A stretch of DNA of 64,000 nucleotides from an uncultured Clostridia bacterium (GTDB lineage: Bacteria > Bacillota > Clostridia > Oscillospirales > Acutalibacteraceae). The stretch covers positions 124,001 through 188,000 of the forward strand of contig CANQPS010000002.1 of assembly GCA_947625785.1 (NCBI GenBank), written 5' to 3'. The position numbers were made by a program, and so were the translations under genes. This document shows positions 54,621 through 63,658 of the stretch, piece by piece (position 1 is the first letter of the stretch; every line of letters starts with the position of its first letter). The notes beneath the pieces were generated by a model. The model was not told where the DNA came from. It was given only the letters and a program-made list of their open reading frames with translations, and ran no database searches.

Positions 54621-55181
54621 ATGGATAATCCAATGGATATAAGTAAAATGTATGGCATAAGTAATTGTCCAAACTGTGTCCAGAGCAATACACCTACACA
54701 TTTAAGCACATTAAATGGCTTTATACCTAACAGCAGTAGTAACGGACACCAAAATATGATGAATACAACACAATCTCAAGGCAATATACCTAATGTATCA
54801 TTTGGAACTGTAAATTCCTCGCCAATGGCAGATGCGGGTGCAGGAAACAGTAATACTATGACGGTAATGCCAAATACCACCACCCAAAGAGCAGTGAATA
54901 ATAATATGAGTGACGGAAATCAAGTTATAAGCAATGCTTTTAACGGAACAATACCTGTTACAAATGAAAGTATACAATATTTAAACGGATTTATTCGTTC
55001 TCAAATAGGCAGAAGGGTAAATGTAGAATTTTTAGTTGGAACTGATACTATGGTAGAAAAAGAAGGTTATTTAGTAGCTGTTGGAGCTAACTTTATATTG
55101 CTAAATGAGTTATCAAGCGATGATATTATAGCTTGTGATTTTTATAATTTGAAATTTATAAAATTTTATTATAATAATTAA
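54621..55181 (+). CDS. gerQ: GerQ-like spore coat protein
   Basis: 186 residues. The N-terminal 110 or so are low complexity (Asn, Ser, Thr, Met, Gln; one CPNC pair), typical of coat proteins. The C-terminal 70 (YLNGFIRSQIGRRVNVEFLV, then GYLVAVGANFILLNEL) follow the GerQ domain, a small beta fold. In Bacillus, GerQ is needed to place CwlJ in the coat, and the two genes are neighbours in some species. Divergent from Bacillus GerQ, so the call leans on context. Confidence 0.72.
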   Translation: MDNPMDISKMYGISNCPNCVQSNTPTHLSTLNGFIPNSSSNGHQNMMNTTQSQGNIPNVSFGTVNSSPMADAGAGNSNTMTVMPNTTTQRAVNNNMSDGNQVISNAFNGTIPVTNESIQYLNGFIRSQIGRRVNVEFLVGTDTMVEKEGYLVAVGANFILLNELSSDDIIACDFYNLKFIKFYYNN

Positions 55182-55184
55182 GAT

Positions 55185-55222
55185 AATCCCTATAACTATT
55201 TTAGTTATAGGGATTTTTTTTA
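55185..55222. terminator. Bidirectional terminator overlapping the end of the CDF gene
   Basis: AATCCCTATAACTA and TAGTTATAGGGATT pair over 14 bp, with a run of eight T on the plus strand. The last codons of the minus-strand CDF gene are encoded in the right arm. Confidence 0.85.
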
Positions 55223-56097
55223 GTATCCTTTAATTTGTTTATGGGATTGATATGCACCATACAATGTTTTACATCTGTAAAGTCATTTTCAATTTTATGG
55301 TGAACATTTTCAGCAATAGAATGTGCATCATTAAGCGTTAAACTTCCGTCAGCACATATTTCAATGTCAACATAAATCCTATTTCCAAAAAGTCTTGTTC
55401 TTATATCGTCAATATTTTCTACTCCTTCAACCTCCATAGCGCTTTGTTCCATTTTATTTATTGTATCTGAATCGCAGGATTTGTCTATAAGTTTTGAAAC
55501 GGCATCTAAGAATATTTCGATTGTTGCTTTTATTATCAATATAGATATGGCAACACTTGCAATAGGGTCGAGTATAGGTAATCCTAACATAGCTCCTCCA
55601 ATACCTATAAGACTTCCTACTGATGATAAAGCATCAGAACGATGATGCCAAGCGTCTGCCATTAGTGCATCGGAATGAATTTTTTTTGCGACAATTTTAG
55701 TATATTGAAACATAATTTCTTTTGTAATTATTGATACTAATGCTGCTATTAATGCTATAAGTGTAGGTACTTGCAAATCTGAATAATTACCGAAAATTAT
55801 TATCTTTATTCCATTAATTCCTATTTCTAAACCTACTACTGCTAATATTGCAGATAACACAATAGAAGCAATACATTCTATTCTTTCGTGACCGTATTGG
55901 TGTTCCTTATCGGCATCTTTATGGGCAAATTTTATCCCTATAATCACTATCAGCGAACTTATAACATCAGACGCAGAATGTATGGAATCCGATACCATTG
56001 CACCTGATTTTCCTATAGTACCTGCTAATAACTTGAATATTGACAATAATAGGTTTACCAATATTCCTACAAAAGATACTTTAATAGCTTTTTCCAA
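55201..56097 (-). CDS. Cation diffusion facilitator transporter
   Basis: 298 residues, six membrane helices and a cytosolic C-terminal domain of about 85 residues. Metal sites: MVSDSIHSASDVISS in helix 2 and DAWHHRSDALSSVG in helix 5. It exports divalent metals (Zn, Mn, Fe or Co) in exchange for protons; the HxxxD/HxxxD pattern does not settle which. Divergent from spoVAE. Confidence 0.92.
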   Translation of the reverse strand: MEKAIKVSFVGILVNLLLSIFKLLAGTIGKSGAMVSDSIHSASDVISSLIVIIGIKFAHKDADKEHQYGHERIECIASIVLSAILAVVGLEIGINGIKIIIFGNYSDLQVPTLIALIAALVSIITKEIMFQYTKIVAKKIHSDALMADAWHHRSDALSSVGSLIGIGGAMLGLPILDPIASVAISILIIKATIEIFLDAVSKLIDKSCDSDTINKMEQSAMEVEGVENIDDIRTRLFGNRIYVDIEICADGSLTLNDAHSIAENVHHKIENDFTDVKHCMVHINPINKLKDTKKNPYN

Positions 56098-56191
56098 GAG
56101 TATCCCTCCAAAATTGAATATATTATTATATATTTGTATAAAATAAGCCGCATTGCAAAAAATAACTAAAAAGAAAGGAGTATTTAAATAT

Positions 56192-56548
56192 ATGAGTTAT
56201 TTATGGGCATTTGTTATAGGCGGTGCAATTTGTTTAGTTTGTCAGCTTTTAATAGATTATACTAAATTGACGCCTGCGAGAATACTTGTTTCGCTTGTGG
56301 TTGCGGGTGTGGTTCTTACTGCTGTTGGATTATACGAGCCATTGGTGCAATTTGCAGGAGCAGGAGCAACCGTTCCATTATCCGGTTTTGGCTATACACT
56401 TGCAAAGGGAGTTGAGGAAGCAGTAAGGGAAAAAAGTGTACTTGGAGCATTAACAGGTGGATTTACAGCGTGTGCCGGTGGAGTTGCGGCAGCAATATTC
56501 TTTGGTTATATATTTGCATTAATATCCAAACCCGGCGACAAAAGCTAA
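56192..56548 (+). CDS. spoVAE: Stage V sporulation protein AE (SpoVAE/SpoVAEb)
   Basis: 118 residues from ATG 56192 (MSYLWAFVIGGAICLVCQLL), behind AAAGGAG; the frame start at 56153 is too early. Hydrophobic, three to four membrane helices, with TKLTPARILVSLVVAGV and FAGAGATVPLSGFGYTLAKG typical of SpoVAEb. Part of the channel that moves Ca-dipicolinate into spores. Its usual partners spoVAC and spoVAD are not adjacent. Confidence 0.92.
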   Translation: MSYLWAFVIGGAICLVCQLLIDYTKLTPARILVSLVVAGVVLTAVGLYEPLVQFAGAGATVPLSGFGYTLAKGVEEAVREKSVLGALTGGFTACAGGVAAAIFFGYIFALISKPGDKS

Positions 56549-56552
56549 TTTT

Positions 56553-56610
56553 TTGGAAAAGGTTTTCTTAAAACCTTCAAAAATTTTTCGGTCAAGGGCT
56601 TAACCGCCCA
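56553..56610 (-). repeat. Truncated third copy of the dispersed repeat
   Basis: Read on the minus strand: a CCCTTGACCGAAAA segment, then TTTTTGAAGGTTTTAAG and AAAACC. These align in order with the middle of copies A and B but lack the spacer between. Opposite orientation to A and B. Confidence 0.5.
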
Positions 56611-56643
56611 TTGTAATGGTAAGCAATCACATTATCTATATAC

Positions 56644-56692
56644 AATAAAGAAAGGCAATATTATAGAATAAAGCCTTTCTTTATTTTTATAG
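56644..56692 (+). terminator. Rho-independent terminator after spoVAE
   Basis: AATAAAGAAAGGC and GCCTTTCTTTATT pair around 16 bases, followed by TTTTATAGG. Confidence 0.7.
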
Positions 56693-56769
56693 GATTAATA
56701 TTACTATATGTAAGTTCAATAATTTGGGCACACTTTACCTATTTATATTTTGTATACAAATAAGCAATT

Positions 56770-56928
56770 TTATTGTATTGAATAATCAAGATAGTATTCT
56801 AATTCTTCATCTTCTTTTTTCTTTTTCTTTTTAAGTTTAAGGATTGCTATTGTAGTTATGGTACTCGCTACTGCCAATATTCCCAAAACAACACCTAATA
56901 ATATAAAACAACAACTTTTCTTTTTCAT
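56770..56928 (-). CDS. Small membrane protein
   Basis: 52 residues beginning MKKKSCCFILLGVVLGILAV: three lysines, a Cys pair, one membrane helix (about 7-30), then KLKKKKKKEDEELEYYLDYS. AAAGGAG lies ten bases before the ATG. Too short for most gene callers but well framed. Function unknown; similar single-helix proteins with a charged tail are common near sporulation genes. Confidence 0.6.
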   Translation of the reverse strand: MKKKSCCFILLGVVLGILAVASTITTIAILKLKKKKKKEDEELEYYLDYSIQ

Positions 56929-57041
56929 AAATTACTCGCTCCTTTGAGGAAGTTTTTAAATTAAGAACATAAATATATTATATAGTATATATATATTATA
57001 CTATTAAAGTTATATTGTCAATATTTTTTATGCTATTTGTA

Positions 57042-58475
57042 TTATACAACAGATTGGTTATTGTAGAAATTCTCCTGTTCAAATCTTTGTATCCACCAAT
57101 TAAATCTTTCGCCGTAATCTATAATAGTATCTATATCTTTATAAAATTTATCATCAAAATACAATTCACTCAATAAATTTTCTAAAAAAGAATAATTTTC
57201 GGAGAACACCATATATATTTTGTCAGGAATTGCCAGTTCCAAAGATTTTTTAAGATTATCAATGGCTAAATTGTGATTGCCTTTTGCATTAAAAATAATT
57301 GCACGATACATATAAGCATATATATCCATAAAAATACGGTTTATATTTTTATGTTCCTGTACAAAAAAATCTATAAATAATAGTGCCTCATTATATTTAT
57401 GGTCGTTTATTAAGCATTTGGTGTGTGTGATAAGATAATTTATACAATTTGTAACATTGACCTTGAGATTATTGAATTGGATATCGTTTATTATCCAATT
57501 CTTGATAAATTCATTATGTCCCAAAATACCATATATATGTGCCTCACAAAAATCAACTGCAACAGAATATATTGAGTATTCGTATTCATTGGCAATATTT
57601 CTCATTTTTTGAAGATATTCAACGATTTTCTGATAATTTCCCGAAAGTACACTAATTCTTGTATATAAAAAAAGCGATGATATTATTACAGATGCTTTGC
57701 CATATTGTTCTGCGGTAAATAGAGCGTTTTGCAGCATAAAACGAGCTTCTACCAATTTTCCTTTAAAATAAAGCCATTCTGCTGCAAGTATATTTTCTAA
57801 ACCTAAATTATTATTATTAGTAAGACGATAATATATTGGAATTTTATCCGAAACAAAATAAATAATTTTATCTAAATTATAAATGCTGTTATGAAATGAG
57901 TAGATAAAACAAGGAAGTGTCATCGATATTAAGTCTATCATATTGTCATATTTTTTAAAGGTATTTTCGCCCAGAAGTTCGAGCGATTTTTTATAGCAAT
58001 TAAACATAATATCTATGTTATTGTATACATAAAATACTCTTTCAAATTCCATATAACCTAATATTTTCTTTTTTTGGTTTATTGTCATATTGCTGTTGAC
58101 AACATATTCAAAGAGTTCATTTCTGAATTGGTCAAACAAAGAGTAATCACCTGATAATACTATGATATATAATATATTTAATGTTGTATACATATATTTA
58201 CATTTAACTTCCATAGGTGTTTCAAGAAAATATTTTATTATTGTATATAAATTTCCTTTATTAATAAAAATACCCTTTGATTTTTCTAATATCTGAAATA
58301 TACGGTCAAAATCTCTGAATTTATAAGATATTTGTATAGCAGAAATATAATCTTCTGTTTTACAATAATACTCCGTTATTTTATCATAAAATAAAAATAT
58401 TTTTTGACTGTAATTATTATCATTATTTAAAATACTACGGAGTGATATGTCTTTGAGGGGAAAAAATACAGGCAT
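57042..58475 (-). CDS. TPR-repeat protein resembling the middle of MalT/LuxR-type activators
   Basis: 477 residues. The start (FYDKITEYYCKTEDYISAIQ, FRDFDRIFQILEKSKG) follows the junction after the STAND ATPase in MalT-like regulators. The rest is helical-repeat sequence such as LAAEWLYFKGKLVEARFMLQ and KGNHNLAIDNLKKSLEL. The N-terminal NTPase and the C-terminal LuxR helix-turn-helix are both absent. AAAGGAG before the ATG and an unbroken frame suggest a functional gene rather than a fragment. It may bind a ligand or partner protein; it cannot bind DNA in the LuxR manner. Confidence 0.6.
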   Translation of the reverse strand: MPVFFPLKDISLRSILNNDNNYSQKIFLFYDKITEYYCKTEDYISAIQISYKFRDFDRIFQILEKSKGIFINKGNLYTIIKYFLETPMEVKCKYMYTTLNILYIIVLSGDYSLFDQFRNELFEYVVNSNMTINQKKKILGYMEFERVFYVYNNIDIMFNCYKKSLELLGENTFKKYDNMIDLISMTLPCFIYSFHNSIYNLDKIIYFVSDKIPIYYRLTNNNNLGLENILAAEWLYFKGKLVEARFMLQNALFTAEQYGKASVIISSLFLYTRISVLSGNYQKIVEYLQKMRNIANEYEYSIYSVAVDFCEAHIYGILGHNEFIKNWIINDIQFNNLKVNVTNCINYLITHTKCLINDHKYNEALLFIDFFVQEHKNINRIFMDIYAYMYRAIIFNAKGNHNLAIDNLKKSLELAIPDKIYMVFSENYSFLENLLSELYFDDKFYKDIDTIIDYGERFNWWIQRFEQENFYNNQSVV

Positions 58476-58683
58476 ATTACCGCTCCTTTTACGACAAAAT
58501 ATGTATATATTATACCATATTATTTAATAACTTTCAATTAATTATGTACGATTAGAGGTATTTTTTATAATGATTACAATTTTGTAATATTATTATATTT
58601 GTTGCAAAAACCTTTGCATATAGATTGTTATATGTGATAATATATTTGTAAATAAAAAACTTTTAATTTGAGGTGAATTTTAT

Positions 58684-58920
58684 ATGGTAAGATATAGGTT
58701 TATAGGTTCAACATCAAAAGATATATTTTGTATAGATGGTGTCAATCTTTTTAAATATCGCTGGGTGAATACAGGCAGTTGTGCTATCGTTCTTAATCCT
58801 GATACAAAAAAACCTTATACATTTTCCATATATGAAATAACATTGAATGATAATAAAGTTATTGATTTTGTTGCCGGTAAATTTAACGATACCGAATGGG
58901 CATTTTTTGTTAAAGAATAG
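58684..58920 (+). CDS. Small hypothetical protein
   Basis: 78 residues, aromatic-rich, probably all-beta (YRFIGSTSKDIFCIDGVNLF, then YTFSIYEITLNDNKVIDFVA). GAGGTGAA precedes the ATG, and a possible promoter (TTGCAT, 16 bases, GATAAT) lies near 58614-58641. Ends in TAG. No family recognised. Followed 26 bases later by the left-handed beta-helix gene. Confidence 0.65.
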   Translation: MVRYRFIGSTSKDIFCIDGVNLFKYRWVNTGSCAIVLNPDTKKPYTFSIYEITLNDNKVIDFVAGKFNDTEWAFFVKE

Positions 58921-58946
58921 ATTTTTTAAATTGGGGGTATTATCTT

Positions 58947-59630
58947 ATGTCGCAAAAAATGAAAACAAGTAATTTATTGGATATAACACAAACAATAGCA
59001 TATAAACTTTTTGAAGGTATTGAATATCCTTGGGAGGTTTTAAAGTCAATTAATAACTTTATTATTGAGTTGGGAGAAACCTTATCACCTAATGAATATG
59101 AAAAAAAAGGAGATGGTATCTGGATTGCAAAATCAGCAACCGTTTTTCCGTCAGCGTATTTGCAAGCACCTCTTATTGTATGCCCTAATGCCGAAATAAG
59201 ACATTGTGCGTTTATCAGAGGCAGTGTGATTATAGGTGAGAACTCTGTTGTAGGAAACTCAACCGAAGTTAAAAACAGTATTATTTTTAATAATGCACAA
59301 GCACCACATTTTAATTATGTTGGTGATTCTATACTTGGGTATAAATCACATATGGGTGCATCATCTCTGACATCAAATCTTAAATCAGACAAAACAAATG
59401 TTACAATTAAAACATATAATAATAAAATTAATACTAATCTAAAAAAATTTGGTGCAATAATTGGTGATTATACAGAAGTTGGCTGTGGTGCGGTACTAAA
59501 TCCCGGTACAATTACAGGCAGAAATACAATGATATACCCACTGGTAAAAGTAAGAGGATATATTCCGGAAAATTATATACTAAAAGATGAAAATACACTT
59601 GTCATAAAAAGAGAATTTACTAATTTGTAA
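58947..59630 (+). CDS. Left-handed beta-helix protein, GlmU C-terminal-like
   Basis: 227 residues with hexapeptide repeats at about 65-205 (IWIAKSATVFPSAYLQAPLI, IIGENSVVGNSTEVKNSIIF, IGDYTEVGCGAVLNPGTITG), closing with ENYILKDENTL. Resembles nucleotidyltransferase/acetyltransferase-like proteins annotated as UDP-GlcNAc pyrophosphorylase-related. The nucleotide-binding Rossmann part is absent. It might be an acyl- or sugar-transfer partner; substrate unknown. Confidence 0.75.
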   Translation: MSQKMKTSNLLDITQTIAYKLFEGIEYPWEVLKSINNFIIELGETLSPNEYEKKGDGIWIAKSATVFPSAYLQAPLIVCPNAEIRHCAFIRGSVIIGENSVVGNSTEVKNSIIFNNAQAPHFNYVGDSILGYKSHMGASSLTSNLKSDKTNVTIKTYNNKINTNLKKFGAIIGDYTEVGCGAVLNPGTITGRNTMIYPLVKVRGYIPENYILKDENTLVIKREFTNL

Positions 59631-59650
59631 ATAATTAGGGAGTGCTATAA

Positions 59651-60457
59651 ATGGCAAAAAATTTAAAAATGAAAAAATTAATATTGTTTTTAATAATTTT
59701 ATTGATTTTTTTAGGAATGAGTGGGTGTGAAAATAAATCTGAAAACATTGAAAATAATATTAATCAGCCTCCTACGGTTTTAGGAGATATAGCGTATGAT
59801 GTGAATAAAGATTATGGATATAGAGTTTATATAAGAGAAGATGACAAATATTGTCCATATTTAGTTTTAACAAATGATTATAATGGCAACTGTTTATTGT
59901 TGCGAGAATATTTGCTAAATGAATTTACTTATTATAATATTTCGGGAGAGTATGGCTCGTATTACAAAAATAGCCATATTGATGAATATTTAAATAATGT
60001 GTATTATCAAAGAATTTCAGATGATTTAAAAGATATAATTATTAATAGTCAAATTGAGATAACAACCAAAAATGCAATAGATACACATAAAAAAGAAACA
60101 GAAATTATTTCGAGAAAAATATTTCTTTTATCTGCAAATGAAGTTAATTCCGGATTAGCTTATATACTCGTAAAAGAAGGACCTGTACTGTCATATTTTA
60201 AAAATATAGAAAATCGAATTGCATTACACGAAGACGGTAAGGCGGACTCGTGGATGATAAGAACACCTGCCCTTAGCGATGGAAATACACTAATAGCTGT
60301 TGGATATGATGGAAGTATTGGAGTAGGTGGTATAAATGGACTTAATGAAATATATGAAAGTTCGGTAAGACCTGCATTTTGCCTTTCTAACGAAACAAGG
60401 ATTGTACAAAGAGATGATATAATAGATGGACAAAGTATATTTTGTATTCAAATCTAA
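59651..60457 (+). CDS. DUF6273-type lipoprotein
   Basis: 268 residues. A positively charged N-terminus and hydrophobic segment end in GMSGC, a plausible lipobox, so it is probably lipid-anchored outside the cell. The folded part (SHIDEYLNNVYYQRISDDLK, SWMIRTPALSDGN, ending SVRPAFCLS) matches the DUF6273 pattern of Clostridia surface proteins, a C-type-lectin-like fold by family knowledge. Likely cotranscribed with the beta-helix gene 20 bases upstream. Confidence 0.75.
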   Translation: MAKNLKMKKLILFLIILLIFLGMSGCENKSENIENNINQPPTVLGDIAYDVNKDYGYRVYIREDDKYCPYLVLTNDYNGNCLLLREYLLNEFTYYNISGEYGSYYKNSHIDEYLNNVYYQRISDDLKDIIINSQIEITTKNAIDTHKKETEIISRKIFLLSANEVNSGLAYILVKEGPVLSYFKNIENRIALHEDGKADSWMIRTPALSDGNTLIAVGYDGSIGVGGINGLNEIYESSVRPAFCLSNETRIVQRDDIIDGQSIFCIQI

Positions 60458-60459
60458 AT

Positions 60460-60490
60460 AATAGGGTAGTATTATACTACCCTATTTTCA
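60460..60490. terminator. Bidirectional terminator containing the stop codon of the dehydrogenase gene
   Basis: AATAGGGTAGTA and TACTACCCTATT pair over 12 bp. The loop bases TTA are the complement of the minus-strand stop codon. Confidence 0.85.
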
Positions 60491-61461
60491 TTAGATATGG
60501 TATTATTTTTATAATCTATGGCATTTTTTAAAGTAACTTGGCTGATTGCCTGTAATGCCTCATTTGTTAAAAAGCCTTGATGTGAAGTTACTATAACATT
60601 CGGGAATGATAATAACCTTGCAGTAACGGAATGTTCGAGTAATTCATCTTCTCTGTTTTCAAAAACATTATTTCCTTCTTCTTCATAGACATCTAATCCT
60701 ACGCCAAAAAATTTACCATTCCTTATTTCATTAATTAAATCGGTGGTTTTAACTAATGCACCCCTTGATGTATTAACAAAAACAACATTATCTTTCATAA
60801 TAGAAATAGTATCTTTGTTAATCAAATGATAAGTTTCTTTTGTCAGGGGACAATGCAGCGAAATTAAATCGCTTTTGCCAAGTACTTGTTCAAGCGGCAT
60901 ATATTCGATAAAATCTATATTTCTATTAGGATACATATCATAAGCTATAACATTCATTCCAAAACCTTTACATATTCTTGCCATAGCTAAACCGATTTTG
61001 CCTGTACCGATAATACCGGCAGTTTTTTTATAGAAATTTACACCCGTTAATCCGTTAAGACTGAAATTATTTTCTCTTACTCTTATATAGCTTTTATGAA
61101 TATGTCTATTGACCGATAATGCCAAAGTCATAGCCAATTCCGCAACAGCTTCGGGTGAATAACTTGGTACTCTTAAAACGGTAATATTGTATTTTTTTGC
61201 CGTTTCAAGGTCGACATTGTTAAATCCCGCACAACGCATTAATATTAATGATATGCCAATATCGTGTAGTGCTTCAATAACATTTGCACTTAAATCTGAG
61301 TTTACAAAAGCACAGATTGCATCATAACCTTTTGCCAATGATACGGTTTTTAAAGAAATATCAATTTCCTGATAAGTTATTTGTATATCCGGAAAATTGC
61401 ATAATTCTTTATCAAATGAATTTTTATCATATGTTGTTGCGTCATAAAATAATATTTTCAA
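60472..61461 (-). CDS. D-lactate dehydrogenase-type 2-hydroxyacid dehydrogenase
   Basis: 329 residues. NAD domain with GIIGTGKIGLAMARIC, and the catalytic residues Arg in NTSRGALVKT, Glu in LDVYEEEG, and His in SHQGFLT. RCAGFNNVDL and VRENNFSLNGLTG match the fermentative LdhA subgroup, which reduces pyruvate to D-lactate. Single gene, ribosome binding site AAGGAGG. Confidence 0.9.
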   Translation of the reverse strand: MKILFYDATTYDKNSFDKELCNFPDIQITYQEIDISLKTVSLAKGYDAICAFVNSDLSANVIEALHDIGISLILMRCAGFNNVDLETAKKYNITVLRVPSYSPEAVAELAMTLALSVNRHIHKSYIRVRENNFSLNGLTGVNFYKKTAGIIGTGKIGLAMARICKGFGMNVIAYDMYPNRNIDFIEYMPLEQVLGKSDLISLHCPLTKETYHLINKDTISIMKDNVVFVNTSRGALVKTTDLINEIRNGKFFGVGLDVYEEEGNNVFENREDELLEHSVTARLLSFPNVIVTSHQGFLTNEALQAISQVTLKNAIDYKNNTISNENRVV

Positions 61462-61798
61462 ATCGTTCTTACCTCCTTAATTTTATTAATATTAATATTG
61501 GCAATAAAATATAATTTATTCAATTATATCAAACCTTAAATCAAAGGCATTTAGTAAAAATAGCAGATTAAGATATGCGATATATCCGCAAAATCATTAT
61601 AAGACATTAAACGAAAATATAAAACTCTACTTTTAATATCATCATATTATAAATCTCATATAAGTTATTTTAATATTCCGAAAATTTGATAATTTTTTAT
61701 AAAATAAATTTCTATCTTATGTTGTTGTACTATAAAGTAGTATCTTTAAATTTGTATTTTCCTCCTAATTAAAGTATTTGATATCGAAAAATCCCATA
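61462..61798. other. Intergenic region between ldh-type gene and leuC
   Basis: About 340 AT-rich bases with the start regions of both divergent genes. I looked for a T-box (no GGGTGG-type antiterminator bulge) and a leucine leader peptide. A 17-codon frame with four Leu codons near 61714 lies upstream of the likely promoter and has no ribosome binding site. Nothing supported. Confidence 0.5.
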
Positions 61799-61827
61799 TT
61801 TACATTAATGTGTATTTGTGATATTAT
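61799..61827 (+). promoter_or_regulatory. Promoter of leuCD
   Basis: TTTACA (61799-61804), 17 bases, TATTAT (61822-61827), giving a short leader. Confidence 0.65.
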
Positions 61828-61865
61828 TATAATTAAGCTATTAAAAAAATCGGAGGTATTGTTTT

Positions 61866-63131
61866 ATGGGTATGACTATGTCACAAAAAATTCTTGCGGC
61901 ACATTCCGGATTAAATGAAGTAAAAGCAGGACAGCTTATTGAGGCTAAATTGGATTTAGTACTTGGTAACGATGTAACTTCACCTGTGGCAATAAATGTA
62001 TTTGAGGGTTGTAATGCGTCTGCTGTATTTGATAATACAAGAATTGCTATGGTAATGGACCACTTTACACCAAATAAAGATATTAAGGCAGCACAACAAT
62101 GTTTACAGGTTCGTAAGTTTGCCGATAAGTATGATATTAAAAATTACTTTGATGTAGGTCAGATGGGTATCGAACACGCATTGTTGCCTGAACAGGGTCT
62201 TGTTGGACCGGGCAGTCTTGTAATAGGTGCAGATTCACATACTTGTACATACGGTGCATTAGGAGCTTTTTCAACGGGTGTAGGCTCAACAGATATGGCA
62301 GCCGGTATGATTAGTGGTAAGGCGTGGTTTAAAGTCCCTTCTGCAATCAAATTTGTATTGACAGGCAAGCCGTCAAAATGGGTATCCGGTAAAGATATAA
62401 TTTTACATATAATCGGAAAAATCGGTGTTGACGGAGCATTATATAAATCAATGGAGTTTAGCGGTGACGGTTTACAATATATTAATATGGACGACAGACT
62501 TTGTATAGCTAATATGGCTATTGAAGCGGGTGCTAAAAACGGTATATTCCCTGTTGATGATATTACAAGAGAATATATTAAAAATCGTTTCCAGTTTGAA
62601 CCTGTTGAATATGCCGCAGATGATGACGCAGAATATGACGAGGTTTATACAATAGATTTATCAGAATTAAGACCAACTGTTGCATTCCCGCATCTTCCTG
62701 AAAATACAAAAACAATAGATGATATTGGAGAAAAAGAAATTAAAATTGATCAAGTTGTAATAGGCTCTTGTACAAATGGCAGAATGTCTGATTTAAGAGC
62801 AGCTGCAAAAGTCCTTGAAGGTAAAAAAATAGCTAAGGGAGTAAGATGTATAATATTTCCTGGTACACAAAAAATATATCTCGATGCTATGCACGAGGGA
62901 TTATTTGATATATTTATTAATGCCGGTGCTGTTGTATCAACTCCAACTTGCGGTCCTTGCTTAGGCGGCCATATGGGAATACTCGCACAAGGCGAAAAGG
63001 CTGTTTCTACAACAAATCGTAATTTTGTAGGCAGAATGGGACATATTGATTCAGAAATATATCTTGCAAGTCCTGCGGTAGCGGCGGCAAGTGCAGTGAC
63101 AGGCTATATTACTGATCCTGAAAAAGTATAA
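61866..63131 (+). CDS. leuC: 3-isopropylmalate dehydratase large subunit
   Basis: 421 residues, the shorter HacA-like bacterial/archaeal class. The [4Fe-4S] cysteines are in IGSCTNGR and [30 protein letters not shown] is the substrate-site motif. Isomerises 2- to 3-isopropylmalate with leuD in leucine synthesis. GGAGG before ATG. leuA is not upstream, so leuA and leuB must be elsewhere. Confidence 0.94.
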   Translation: MGMTMSQKILAAHSGLNEVKAGQLIEAKLDLVLGNDVTSPVAINVFEGCNASAVFDNTRIAMVMDHFTPNKDIKAAQQCLQVRKFADKYDIKNYFDVGQMGIEHALLPEQGLVGPGSLVIGADSHTCTYGALGAFSTGVGSTDMAAGMISGKAWFKVPSAIKFVLTGKPSKWVSGKDIILHIIGKIGVDGALYKSMEFSGDGLQYINMDDRLCIANMAIEAGAKNGIFPVDDITREYIKNRFQFEPVEYAADDDAEYDEVYTIDLSELRPTVAFPHLPENTKTIDDIGEKEIKIDQVVIGSCTNGRMSDLRAAAKVLEGKKIAKGVRCIIFPGTQKIYLDAMHEGLFDIFINAGAVVSTPTCGPCLGGHMGILAQGEKAVSTTNRNFVGRMGHIDSEIYLASPAVAAASAVTGYITDPEKV

Positions 63132-63150
63132 TAATAATTATAGGAGGTTT

Positions 63151-63636
63151 TTGAAAATGATAGCACAAGGTAAAGTACACAAGTATGGCGATAATGTAGA
63201 TACAGATGTTATAATCCCTGCAAGATACTTAAATACTGCCTCACATAAAGAATTGGCGGCTCATTGTATGGAAGATATTGATAAGGATTTTGTAAATAAA
63301 GTTCAAGAAGGCGATATAATGGTTGCCGAAAAAAATTTTGGCTGTGGTTCTTCAAGAGAACACGCACCTATTGCCATTAAGGCTTCGGGGATTTCTTGTG
63401 TTATAGCATCAACATTTGCAAGAATATTTTACAGAAATGCTATAAATATTGGTCTTGCAATTCTTGAATGTGATGAAGCTGCTAAAGAAATTAAAAACGG
63501 TGATGAAGTAAAAGTTGACTTCGATACTGGATTAATTACAGATATAACAACGGGAAAATCATATCAAGCAGAACCGTTTCCGCAGTTTATCCAAAATATT
63601 ATTGAAAAAGGCGGACTTATAAAATCAATAACATAA
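63151..63636 (+). CDS. leuD: 3-isopropylmalate dehydratase small subunit
   Basis: 161 residues. Short-class small subunit with [36 protein letters not shown] and [14 protein letters not shown] motif (here [13 protein letters not shown]). Nineteen bases after leuC and behind GGAGG, so the two form a heterodimer-encoding operon. Confidence 0.95.
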   Translation: MKMIAQGKVHKYGDNVDTDVIIPARYLNTASHKELAAHCMEDIDKDFVNKVQEGDIMVAEKNFGCGSSREHAPIAIKASGISCVIASTFARIFYRNAINIGLAILECDEAAKEIKNGDEVKVDFDTGLITDITTGKSYQAEPFPQFIQNIIEKGGLIKSIT

Positions 63637-63658
63637 TTAAAAAGGAGGATATGATGTT

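Noticed and set aside
61714..61767. A 17-codon frame with four Leu codons upstream of leuC, suggesting a leucine leader peptide
   Set aside because: It lies before the best promoter (61799-61827), lacks a ribosome binding site, and is not followed by an attenuator hairpin.
61462..61865. Possible T-box riboswitch in front of leuC
   Set aside because: I could find neither the specifier-loop helix nor the conserved T-box antiterminator bases, and the predicted leader is too short.
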